Assembly: GCA_009922405.1 (NCBI GenBank)
Contig: RFVZ01000085.1
Span: forward strand, 1 to 9,843
From: Betaproteobacteria bacterium
GTDB lineage: Bacteria > Pseudomonadota > Gammaproteobacteria > Burkholderiales > Burkholderiaceae_E
DNA: 9,843 nucleotides
Reading direction: 5' to 3'
The notes beneath the pieces are model-generated. The model did not search any database. It was given only the letters and a program-made list of their open reading frames with translations, and was not told where the DNA came from. Every line of letters starts with the position of its first letter. Positions within the stretch are counted from its first letter, which is position 1. Of the stretch, positions 1 to 5,769 are shown one piece after another. The translations under genes were made by a program, and so were the position numbers.

Positions 1-397
1 CAGAGATTCGGACCATGATCAGGGAAGGTCTGATCGCCTGTAGATGTTCCCAGCCAAGACCCCATTTTTCGAGCGTTCCCGGTCGAAAGTTCTCAATCAC
101 GATATCAACTGTCGACACCAGTTTGCGCACAATCTCGCGGGCTGCGTCGGTTTTGAGGTCGAGCGTGACGGACTTTTTGTTTCGGCTTTGGCTGTACCAC
201 CAGAGCGAAGTCCCATCATGCATCTTGCGCCATTTGCGCAAGGGGTCACCCTCTCCCGGGGGCTCGATCTTGATCACCTCGGCGCCGAACTGGGCCAGGA
301 TCGAGGCCGCGTAAGGGCCTGCGATCAGCGATCCGAGTTCAAGTACCCGAACGCCCGTGAGCGGGCCTGAGGATGAGTCGGAATTCAGACCGGACAT
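1..397 (-). CDS. CaiB/BaiF family (family III) CoA-transferase, N-terminal part, truncated by the window edge
   Basis: The reverse strand reads from an ATG at 397-395 without a stop to the left edge, giving 132 residues of a family usually near 400. The N-terminal part is diagnostic of CaiB/BaiF (formyl-CoA transferase-like) enzymes: GPLTGVRVLELGSLIAGPYA at about 11-30, then FGAEVIKIEPPGEGDPLR at about 37-54, WWYSQSRNKKSVTLDLK at about 65-81, and VDIVIENFRPGTLEKWGL at about 97-114. These enzymes move CoA between carboxylic acids; the catalytic Asp of the family lies further on and is outside the window, so activity and substrate cannot be judged. It is the last visible gene of a minus-strand run behind a Bug receptor (44-bp gap) and a thioesterase, which suggests activation of an imported acid. 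No good Shine-Dalgarno precedes the ATG. The family call is strong; the exact start is moderate. Confidence 0.9.
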   Translation of the reverse strand, partial: MSGLNSDSSSGPLTGVRVLELGSLIAGPYAASILAQFGAEVIKIEPPGEGDPLRKWRKMHDGTSLWWYSQSRNKKSVTLDLKTDAAREIVRKLVSTVDIVIENFRPGTLEKWGLGWEHLQAIRPSLIMVRIS

Positions 398-403
398 GGC
401 TGC

Positions 404-437
404 CGTACCGAAATTGGGGTCGTACCGAAAATTGAGG
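404..437. repeat. Imperfect tandem duplication of about 17 bp upstream of the CoA-transferase
   Basis: The unit CGTACCGAAATTGGGG (404-419) is followed at once by CGTACCGAAAATTGAGG (421-437), differing by one inserted A and one substitution. It fills most of the 44-bp gap between the Bug stop and the CoA-transferase ATG. It is most simply a slipped-strand duplication; a regulatory role is not shown. Confidence 0.6.
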
Positions 438-441
438 ACGT

Positions 442-1434
442 TCAGTCTGCGGTGATGTTTCTTGAACGGATGACATTGCCCCAATAGTCCGTGTCGCGCT
501 TGACCAGGGCACCGAGTTCCTCTGGGCCCAAATATCGGGGCTCGATCCCGATGCTGGCGGCGCGCTGTCGGGTCTCTGGTTGTTCTAAGGCTTTTTTGAC
601 TTGCTCGCTCAGTTGCACGATCACGGCGGGTGGGGTTCCTGCGGGGGCAAACAGTCCGACCCAGGCTTCCAGTTCAAAGCCCGGTAGACCAGCCTCGGCG
701 GTGGTTGGAATATTGGGCAACATCGGGTGGCGGGTCTTGCTCGTGACGGCAAACCCTTTCAATTTGCCGGCCTGAATATGGGACATCACCGATGGCGGGG
801 TGGTGATGAATACCTGGACCTGGCCGCCCAGAACGTCGCGGATGGCATCGCCGGAACCCTTGTATGGCACATGGACCATGTCAGTTTGGGTGGTCTGCTC
901 AAACAGGGCAGTCCCCACATGCGATAACGATCCGTTGCCCTGCGAGGCGAAATTAATTTTGCCGGGCTGGGTCTTCACGTAGCTGATGAATTCGCGCAGG
1001 TTGTTAGCAGGCACCGAGGGGTGGGCCGCGATCACGTTGGTCGCGGTAGCGATCAGTGCGACTGGGGTGAGTTCTTTTTGTTCCCAGGGCAGCTTGGCAA
1101 ACATCGCGGGGTTGCCTACGTGGTAAGCCGAGTAAGAGATCAGGAGCGTATAGCCGTCCTTGGGTGCCCGGGTCACCAGGGGATACGCGATATTGCCGCT
1201 CGCGCCGCCTTTATTTTCAACGATCACCTGTTGACCGAGCAGTTTGCTCAGGGGCTCGCTAATGAGCCGGGCTGACGTGTCGACCACGCCACCCGGCGGG
1301 TTGGGAACGATCAAGGTGATTGCCTTGGTTGGAAAACCTTGTGCAGCTGCGGGCGCATTCAGGCCGCCAACCAGGCCGATGGCGAGCGCACCATGCAGCG
1401 CCGCGAGGGTTAACTTAAGCATTGAAGTCCGCAT
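442..1434 (-). CDS. Bug-family periplasmic substrate-binding protein (tripartite tricarboxylate transporter receptor)
   Basis: 330 residues, the normal length for TctC/Bug receptors, which capture small carboxylates or related ligands in the periplasm. A Sec signal peptide covers about residues 1-31 (hydrophobic stretch 7-24, APAAAQ cleavage region), and the mature protein opens with the family's FPTKAITLIVP. Ligand-pocket signatures follow: PNPPGGVVDTSAR (44-56, Asp52 in the usual ligand-facing position), VIVENKGGASGNIA (70-83), FASQGNGSLSH (162-172) and VHVPYKGSGDAIRDVLGGQV (187-206). The C-terminal lobe has IPTTAEAGLPGFE and GLFAPAGTPP. The ATG at 1434 has GGTGGG (1441-1446, reverse strand) six bases upstream; Met5 is a less likely start. 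It lies between a thioesterase and a CaiB-type CoA-transferase on the same strand. No TctA or TctB gene is in the window, so it may be an orphan receptor. The ligand is unknown. Confidence 0.93.
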   Translation of the reverse strand: MRTSMLKLTLAALHGALAIGLVGGLNAPAAAQGFPTKAITLIVPNPPGGVVDTSARLISEPLSKLLGQQVIVENKGGASGNIAYPLVTRAPKDGYTLLISYSAYHVGNPAMFAKLPWEQKELTPVALIATATNVIAAHPSVPANNLREFISYVKTQPGKINFASQGNGSLSHVGTALFEQTTQTDMVHVPYKGSGDAIRDVLGGQVQVFITTPPSVMSHIQAGKLKGFAVTSKTRHPMLPNIPTTAEAGLPGFELEAWVGLFAPAGTPPAVIVQLSEQVKKALEQPETRQRAASIGIEPRYLGPEELGALVKRDTDYWGNVIRSRNITAD

Positions 1435-1455
1435 TAAAATCCCACCAAAAAAGAT

Positions 1456-1500
1456 GATTGTTCAGGCTTCGATTATTCAGGTTTGGATCATTCAGGATTC
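1456..1500. repeat. Three tandem 15-bp repeats overlapping the thioesterase stop codon
   Basis: On the plus strand the units are GATTGTTCAGGCTTC (1456-1470), GATTATTCAGGTTTG (1471-1485) and GATCATTCAGGATTC (1486-1500). They share the core GATnnTTCAGG. On the coding (minus) strand each unit contains a TGA in the same frame, because the period is divisible by three. The first TGA met (1494-1492) ends the thioesterase and two more in-frame TGAs follow. This looks like duplication of the 3' end of that gene into the 57-bp gap before the Bug gene. Confidence 0.75.
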
Positions 1501-2310
1501 GTCTTTGGCCCGAACAAAAAGGCTTTGCGTCGCGCGCCCAATCCGACCCTCCTGATCATAGAGGGCAGACTCGGCCAGACCGCAACCGTCTGGCCCGAGA
1601 TACGTCATTGCATCAAGCCCGATCCATTCGCCCCGCGGGCGGCGCGAGAGGTTGACGGTGAGGTCGGAGTTCATGAACAGGTGGGTATCGAAACTCAACA
1701 CCTTGCTGATGCCGTTACCACAGTCGGCCGCAACGGCAACGCGTTGGTAGGCGCTGAGGGTTTCGTTGTCGACTAAGGGCTTCGTCACCCGAAACCACAC
1801 AAAACACGGGCCGTTGAAAAACTCCCCGCGGGCGAGACGAACTTCAACGAACTTGAAATACCCGACGGATTCCGGGCGATAAAAAGGCGGGAAGCAAGCG
1901 GGGCATTCTTCGGGCAGGCTGACCCCATGGGGATGATCCAGGACGTGTGCGGGCAAGTCGATCGGTGATTCACGCTGGGCCAGTGCCGTAAACCGGGCGA
2001 CGACCTTGTCGCCCGCAATCAGGTCGGCGGCCAGATGGGCTGCGTTTCGCCCCGCATACTCCACCCGCACGGAGACCTGTAACGGGGCGATTGGCACAGG
2101 GCGCAAGAGGTTCGACGTCAGGCGTCCAATATGCTGAAGACCCAGTGCGGCCGCTTCCTGCTCGATCGCGCGGCACACCAGGGCGCTGGGTGGACCCGCG
2201 TGCTGGTGGTCTGGGTGCCAGGGCCCGCGGGTCAGGCCACTGCTATCGTAGGCATCATCGGGTCGGCGGGCGTAGGCCCATTCGGGCATAACAACAGGAG
2301 TTGGATACAT
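1492..2310 (-). CDS. Thioesterase-like superfamily protein (double-hotdog acyl-CoA thioesterase)
   Basis: 272 residues arranged as two hotdog-like halves, the layout of TesB-like and thioesterase-superfamily proteins that hydrolyse acyl-CoA. The N-terminal half (about 10-118) has the family pattern HQHAGPPSALVCRAIEQEAA (36-55), SNLLRPVPIAPLQVSVRVEY (66-85) and VARFTALAQRES. The C-terminal half (about 148-268) contains AADCGNGISKVLSFDTHLFM (194-213), LTVNLSRRPRGEWIGLDA (217-234) and GLAESALYDQEGRIGRATQS (244-263). No signal peptide or membrane helix is seen, so it should be cytoplasmic. The ATG at 2310 overlaps the start of the divergent SOUL gene; Met8 (2289) is an alternative, and neither has a good Shine-Dalgarno. 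It is first in a minus-strand run with a Bug receptor and a CoA-transferase, consistent with CoA-thioester turnover. Its acyl substrate is not predictable. Confidence 0.85.
   Translation of the reverse strand: MYPTPVVMPEWAYARRPDDAYDSSGLTRGPWHPDHQHAGPPSALVCRAIEQEAAALGLQHIGRLTSNLLRPVPIAPLQVSVRVEYAGRNAAHLAADLIAGDKVVARFTALAQRESPIDLPAHVLDHPHGVSLPEECPACFPPFYRPESVGYFKFVEVRLARGEFFNGPCFVWFRVTKPLVDNETLSAYQRVAVAADCGNGISKVLSFDTHLFMNSDLTVNLSRRPRGEWIGLDAMTYLGPDGCGLAESALYDQEGRIGRATQSLFVRAKDES
2296..2300 (+). promoter_or_regulatory. Ribosome binding site for the SOUL-family gene
   Basis: AGGAG lies eight bases before the ATG at 2309. It supports that start over the internal Met15 at 2351, which has no site at good spacing. 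It sits inside the 5' coding part of the divergent thioesterase gene. Confidence 0.55.
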
Positions 2311-2939
2311 GAACGGTGAATGTCGAGAAGAGGGTCGAGATCAAACTCGAATGGCGATCGTCAGGGTTCAGCGGATCATCCTATCGTTTTTCTGGGTTCT
2401 AAGTGCTTGTGCGATCCTGATCGGAGGGCCTGTCATGGCGATCGAAGAGCCGGAATACACCGTCGAGCGGAAAGCCGATCGTTTCGAGATCCGTCAGTAC
2501 CGCCCCCTCATCGTTGCTGAGACGTTCGTGGACGGGGATCTTGGCGACGCCTCCAACGCGGGGTTTCGTCGCATTGCGGCCTATATTTTCGGCGACAACC
2601 AATCGGCTCGTTCGGTGGATGGTCAGGCAGCGGGTTCAGCCAAGGAGACCATCGCGATGACGGCGCCGGTGACTGTCGAACTCGATGGCGAGTCTGCCGC
2701 GGCCAACCAATCCCCTGGTGATCCTGCGCGAAGTGCCATCCAAGCGCTATGCAGTGCTGTCATTTTCCGGATTCACAGGAGTCGACAAGAGCCAGGCCCT
2801 CACCGAAGAACTAATCGTCTGGGTTCGGGCGCAGGGCCTGTCGCCTGTCGCTTCACCGCAAATGGCTCGCTACGATCCACCCTGGCGTTTGCCTTTCTTT
2901 CGGCGGAACGAAATTCTTCTCGAAATCGGAACGCCCTAG
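2309..2939 (+). pseudogene. SOUL haem-binding family protein, disrupted by internal deletion and frameshift
   Basis: Two adjacent reading frames together make most of a SOUL-domain protein (haem/tetrapyrrole-binding family). The first frame, from ATG 2309, has a hydrophobic signal-like segment (residues about 22-44), then AIEEPEYTVERKADRFEIRQ (44-63), YRPLIVAETFVDGDLGDASN, GFRRIAAYIFGDN (85-97) and KETIAMTAPVTVEL (112-125). After about 2685 the match stops, and the frame continues with unrelated residues to a stop at 2956. The rest is in another frame, 2685-2939: LPRPTNPLVILREVPSKRYA, VLSFSGFTG, then ARYDPPWRLPFFRRNEILLE, the typical C-terminus. Bacterial homologues have roughly 15-20 more residues between TAPVT and LPRP (a strand and a VMP-like segment), so a deletion not divisible by three best explains both the loss and the frame change. 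An assembly error is the alternative. A functional protein is unlikely. Confidence 0.8.
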
Positions 2940-3000
2940 GGAATCCCCGGGGGTGATTTCGGTTGTGTAGTTGGGTGCCGATCGGTCAAGCTCCGCCCGA

Positions 3001-3006
3001 AAGGAG
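3001..3006 (+). promoter_or_regulatory. Strong ribosome binding site for the second Bug receptor
   Basis: AAGGAG lies five bases before the ATG at 3012, the strongest translation signal in the window. The 72-bp gap after the SOUL remnant also holds two 8-bp palindromes (CCCCGGGG at 2945-2952 and CCGATCGG at 2978-2985), but no convincing promoter or terminator. Confidence 0.6.
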
Positions 3007-3011
3007 TTGAC

Positions 3012-4010
3012 ATGAACCCATCCCGATTTTCATTCTCACTGCCATCCGCAGCGCGCAGATCGATTCTGATTGCTGCGGCGGCTCTGATTGCCCTGCCCTC
3101 GACTGCCGCTTACGCGCAGTCGTATCCGACCAAGCCGATCAAGTTGGTCGTGACTTTTCCGACCGGTGGTGCGCCCGATATTCTGTCGCGCATCTTCAGT
3201 GAAAAGGCGCAGTTGGGCCAGCAAGTGCTGGTCGACAACAAGCCCGGCGCGGGCGGTAATATCGGCGCAGATTTCGTCGCGAAGTCAGCGCCGGACGGAC
3301 ATACGCTGGTGATGGGCACCGTCGGCACCCATTCGATCAACGGGGCGCTCTACGAAAAAATGCCCTACGACATGGTCAAAGGGTTTGCTCCTATCGCCTT
3401 AGTCGCGTCGGCGCCCAATTTGTTGGTGGTCAACAATGACTTGCCGGTCAAGTCGGTTGCGGATCTGATCGCGTACCTCAAAGCCAACCCCAACAAGCTG
3501 TCATTCGGCTCGCCCGGGATTGGCAGCTCGGTTCACGTCTCTGGCGAATTATTCAAGTCGATGACCGGCACCTCGATGACGCATGTGCCTTACAAGGGGC
3601 GCCAGTTCGCCATCCCAGATCTGGTCGGCGGCAGCATCCAGCTGATGTTTGACAATATGCCGTCGGCCTTGCCGATGGCGCGCGAAGGCAAGATCCGCGC
3701 GATCGCTCAAACCACTGCGAAGCGCTCGGCCGCAGCCGCCGATGTGCCGACGGTTGCTGAAACGATTCCCGGCTTTGAGGCGACCACCTGGTTCGCGATG
3801 TTTGCGCCCGCCGGAACGCCCCGTCCCGTGGTCGATCGCCTGCAGGCGGAGGTGGTACGCGTATTCCAACTGCCCGATGTGCAAGAGAAGCTCAAAACAC
3901 TTGGTCTCGAGCCGATTCTGTCGACACCGGATGAACTGGCGCGCTATCAGGCAAGCGAGATCGTCAAGTGGGCCAAAGTGGTCAAGGAATCAGGGGCTAA
4001 GGCCGAGTAA
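3012..4010 (+). CDS. Bug-family periplasmic substrate-binding protein (tripartite tricarboxylate transporter receptor)
   Basis: 332 residues, standard for Bug/TctC solute receptors. The Sec-type signal peptide spans about 1-35 (basic ARRS, hydrophobic ILIAAAALIAL, AAYAQ cleavage region), and the mature part begins YPTKPIKLVVTFP. Pocket motifs are TFPTGGAPDILSRI (48-61, Asp56), VLVDNKPGAGGNIGADFV (72-89), FGSPGIGSSVH (165-175), HVPYKG (191-196), DLVGGSIQLMFDN (203-215), then DVPTVAETIPGFEA and FAMFAPAGTPRPVV. It aligns with the other Bug protein here but is not a close copy. In the helix after the first pocket loop it appears two residues shorter (SRIFSEKAQLGQQ against ARLISEPLSKLLGQQ). The start is fixed by AAGGAG. 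Its stop overlaps the next gene's ATG (TAATG), so it is probably co-translated with an isomerase, hinting at an aromatic or related carboxylate ligand. The ligand itself is unknown. Confidence 0.94.
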   Translation: MNPSRFSFSLPSAARRSILIAAAALIALPSTAAYAQSYPTKPIKLVVTFPTGGAPDILSRIFSEKAQLGQQVLVDNKPGAGGNIGADFVAKSAPDGHTLVMGTVGTHSINGALYEKMPYDMVKGFAPIALVASAPNLLVVNNDLPVKSVADLIAYLKANPNKLSFGSPGIGSSVHVSGELFKSMTGTSMTHVPYKGRQFAIPDLVGGSIQLMFDNMPSALPMAREGKIRAIAQTTAKRSAAAADVPTVAETIPGFEATTWFAMFAPAGTPRPVVDRLQAEVVRVFQLPDVQEKLKTLGLEPILSTPDELARYQASEIVKWAKVVKESGAKAE

Positions 4011-4678
4011 TGGCTGAGCGGGGGGCATCGATCGATTCAGTGACCTTTTATCTGGATTTCATCAGTCCCTACGCGTACCTGGCCTTTCACACGATCCCGA
4101 AGGCCCTCGAAGGGCTGGCGGTCGAAGTTCAGTACCAGCCGATTCTGTTTGGCGCCCTGCTGAAGCATCACGGCCATCGGGGGCCGGCAGAGATCGCTGG
4201 TAAGCGTGAATGGACCTATCGCCAGGTACTCTGGTTGGCACATCAGCAGGGGTGCAGATTGCGTCTACCCTCCAGACATCCCTTCAATCCGCTGGCGCTT
4301 CTACGCCTTGCGGTGGCTACCAACCCCGGGGGATTGCCGACCCGTGAGGCGTGTCAGCAGGTGTTCGAACATGTCTGGGCCGGCGGCGGCGAGCCTGAGG
4401 ATGCTGAACGATTTGAGGCCCTGCGCGCGCAGCTGAATCCGGTCATCGATCCCATCTCAGATAATGTCAAACGGCAGTTGCGCGACGCGACGGAAACCGC
4501 AATCGCGGCGGGGGTATTCGGCGTGCCGACGTTTGCAGTCGACGGCAAGCATTTTTGGGGTCAGGACGCCCTGCCGATGCTGCGTGATTACCTTCTGGGC
4601 GGGCGCTGGTTTCAGCCGGACGTCTGGGAGGACTGTGCCGCCCTCCCGGTGGGTGTCCGCCGCGACCCGCGCGGTTAA
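4010..4678 (+). CDS. 2-hydroxychromene-2-carboxylate isomerase family protein (DsbA-like fold, glutathione-dependent)
   Basis: 222 residues, slightly longer than the usual ~200. The thioredoxin/DsbA-like (kappa-GST-type) family marks are clear: VTFYLDFISPYAYLAF (11-26) with Ser19 where the family's glutathione-coordinating Ser sits; YQPILFGALLKHHG (42-55); AGKREWTYRQ (63-72); RHPFNPLALLRL (89-100); the cis-proline loop AGVFGVPTF (167-175, Pro173); and KHFWGQDALPML (180-191). The characterised member (NahD) interconverts 2-hydroxychromene-2-carboxylate and trans-o-hydroxybenzylidenepyruvate in naphthalene breakdown. No other naphthalene genes are here, so the real substrate may differ. There is no signal peptide, so it should be cytoplasmic. 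The ATG shares one base with the upstream Bug stop (TAATG), with AAGG about seven bases upstream; translational coupling is likely. The last ~25 residues look like a family-specific tail. Confidence 0.88.
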   Translation: MAERGASIDSVTFYLDFISPYAYLAFHTIPKALEGLAVEVQYQPILFGALLKHHGHRGPAEIAGKREWTYRQVLWLAHQQGCRLRLPSRHPFNPLALLRLAVATNPGGLPTREACQQVFEHVWAGGGEPEDAERFEALRAQLNPVIDPISDNVKRQLRDATETAIAAGVFGVPTFAVDGKHFWGQDALPMLRDYLLGGRWFQPDVWEDCAALPVGVRRDPRG

Positions 4679-4689
4679 GCCGCCCTCAG

Positions 4690-5673
4690 TCAGGCCAGGG
4701 CGCTCAAGCGTTCGCGCGCCTCGTTGAATTCGCGCTTGAACCGCGCAGCCAGATCGGCTGCGGGCACAACCTCACGAATGGCGCCAATGCCCTGTCCGCA
4801 GCCCCAGATATCCTTCCACGCTTTGGCTGCATTAGCGCCATCGCTGGTTGCAAAGTTCATTTTGCTGGGATCACTTTCTGGCAGTTTTTCGGGATCCATA
4901 CCGGCGTTACGAATGCTGCCCTTGAGGTAGTTGCCGTGGATACCCGTGTAGAAGTTGCTGTAAACGATGTCGTCTGAATTCGATTCCGTGATCATCTTTT
5001 TATAGCCATCGGCGGCGCGGGCTTCATCGGTCGCAATGAAAGCGGAACCGATGTAGGCAAAGTCGGCGCCCATCGCGAGTGCCGCCAAAATGGCGCCGCC
5101 TGACGAAATCGATCCCGAGAGAGCTAAGGGGCCACCGAACCAGTCACGGATTTCCTGAACCATTGCAAAGGGACTTTTTACGCTGGCATGACCGCCCGCG
5201 CCCGCCGCGACCGGGATCAGTCCATCGGCGCCTTTCTCGATCGCTTTGTGTGCAAAGACGTTGTTGATGACGTCATGCAACACGATTCCGCCCCAACTGT
5301 GAACGGCCTGATTGACATCTTCGCGCGCCCCCAAACTCGTGATGGTGATGGGTACTTTGTACTTGGCGCAAACCTGCATGTCGTGTTCGAGACGGTCATT
5401 GCTCTTGTGCACGATCTGGTTGATGGCAAAGGGGGCAGCTGGCGACTCTGGATGGGCCCGGTCATGCGCTGCGAGTGATTCGGTGATCTCCGCCAGCCAT
5501 TCATCGAGTTGTGACGCAGGCCTTGCGTTGAGGGCCGGCATTGAACCCACGATACCGGCCTTGCACTGCGCGATCACCAGTTTGGGGTTGCTAATAATGA
5601 AAAGCGGCGAGCCGATGACCGGAAATCGAACGCGTTGAAGGATCGGGGGCAGGGTGCGTGGGGGTTGGTTCAA
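4690..5673 (-). CDS. Nitronate monooxygenase / NAD(P)H-dependent flavin oxidoreductase family protein
   Basis: FMN-dependent TIM-barrel enzyme of the nitronate monooxygenase (2-nitropropane dioxygenase-like) family; from the TTG at 5673 it is 327 residues. Motifs: LPPILQRVRFPVIGSPLFII (8-27, N-terminal flavin-binding strand), AQCKAGIVGSMPALNARP (35-52), AGAGGHA (157-163, with the family's catalytic His162), PLALSGSISSGGAILAALAM (182-201) and GADFAYIGSAFIAT (202-215, phosphate-binding part). The same frame stays open upstream to another TTG at 5742, but residues before about 5673 lack family resemblance, and AGGAA (5687-5683) stands nine bases before the 5673 TTG, so I prefer the shorter form. 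The gene converges on the isomerase gene with only 11 bp between stops and diverges from the efflux operon. Family members oxidise alkyl nitronates or act as enoyl/quinone reductases; the substrate here is open. Confidence 0.85.
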   Translation of the reverse strand: MNQPPRTLPPILQRVRFPVIGSPLFIISNPKLVIAQCKAGIVGSMPALNARPASQLDEWLAEITESLAAHDRAHPESPAAPFAINQIVHKSNDRLEHDMQVCAKYKVPITITSLGAREDVNQAVHSWGGIVLHDVINNVFAHKAIEKGADGLIPVAAGAGGHASVKSPFAMVQEIRDWFGGPLALSGSISSGGAILAALAMGADFAYIGSAFIATDEARAADGYKKMITESNSDDIVYSNFYTGIHGNYLKGSIRNAGMDPEKLPESDPSKMNFATSDGANAAKAWKDIWGCGQGIGAIREVVPAADLAARFKREFNEARERLSALA

Positions 5674-5682
5674 GTTTGACGG

Positions 5683-5687
5683 TTCCT
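5683..5687 (-). promoter_or_regulatory. Ribosome binding site supporting the TTG start of the nitronate monooxygenase gene
   Basis: The reverse strand reads AGGAA nine bases upstream of the TTG at 5673-5671. Translation from here begins MNQPPRTLPPILQ, matching where family resemblance begins. The other in-frame start, TTG at 5742, has no comparable site. Confidence 0.5.
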
Positions 5688-5724
5688 GATGAGGCTTCCA
5701 AGTATCCTTGCGATGATGCCTCGT

Positions 5725-5745
5725 CGAACTTGGTTCGGGCAAGTT
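5725..5745. promoter_or_regulatory. Nested inverted repeat in the divergent intergenic region (candidate operator)
   Basis: AACTTG (5727-5732) and CAAGTT (5740-5745) form a perfect 6-bp inverted repeat with a 7-base spacer. It overlaps a second one, CGAAC-TTG-GTTCG (5725-5737). The site lies between the diverging nitronate monooxygenase and lipocalin/RND genes, where promoters of both must lie, so it could bind a dimeric repressor or activator. No regulator gene is in the window and no clear -35/-10 pair was found, so the role is inferred from position only. Confidence 0.3.
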
Positions 5746-5769
5746 GTTACGGTTTTTAGGAATTGAATA

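Noticed and set aside
2670..2700. Programmed ribosomal frameshift in the SOUL gene
   Set aside because: There is no slippery heptamer or downstream structure, and about 15-20 family residues are missing, which a frameshift alone cannot explain.
2685..2939. Separate small gene in the second SOUL frame
   Set aside because: Its translation is the C-terminal part of a SOUL domain that continues the upstream frame, and there is no ribosome binding site before its ATG. It is better explained as the broken half of one gene.
3039..3120. Twin-arginine signal in the second Bug receptor (ARRS before the hydrophobic stretch)
   Set aside because: The full twin-arginine consensus is absent, and Bug receptors usually use a Sec signal.
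4010..4678. Naphthalene degradation operon
   Set aside because: Only the isomerase-type gene is present, with no dioxygenase, ring-cleavage enzyme or aldolase nearby, so a naphthalene pathway cannot be claimed.
4671..4683. Bidirectional terminator at the convergent gene end
   Set aside because: Only a 4-bp stem with no T-run on either side.
5730..5758. Sigma-70 promoter for the lipocalin/RND operon (TTGGTT as -35)
   Set aside because: At 17-base spacing the -10 would be TTTTTA, a poor match. No convincing alternative was found, nor for TTGACG at 5676, whose possible -10 elements are weak.
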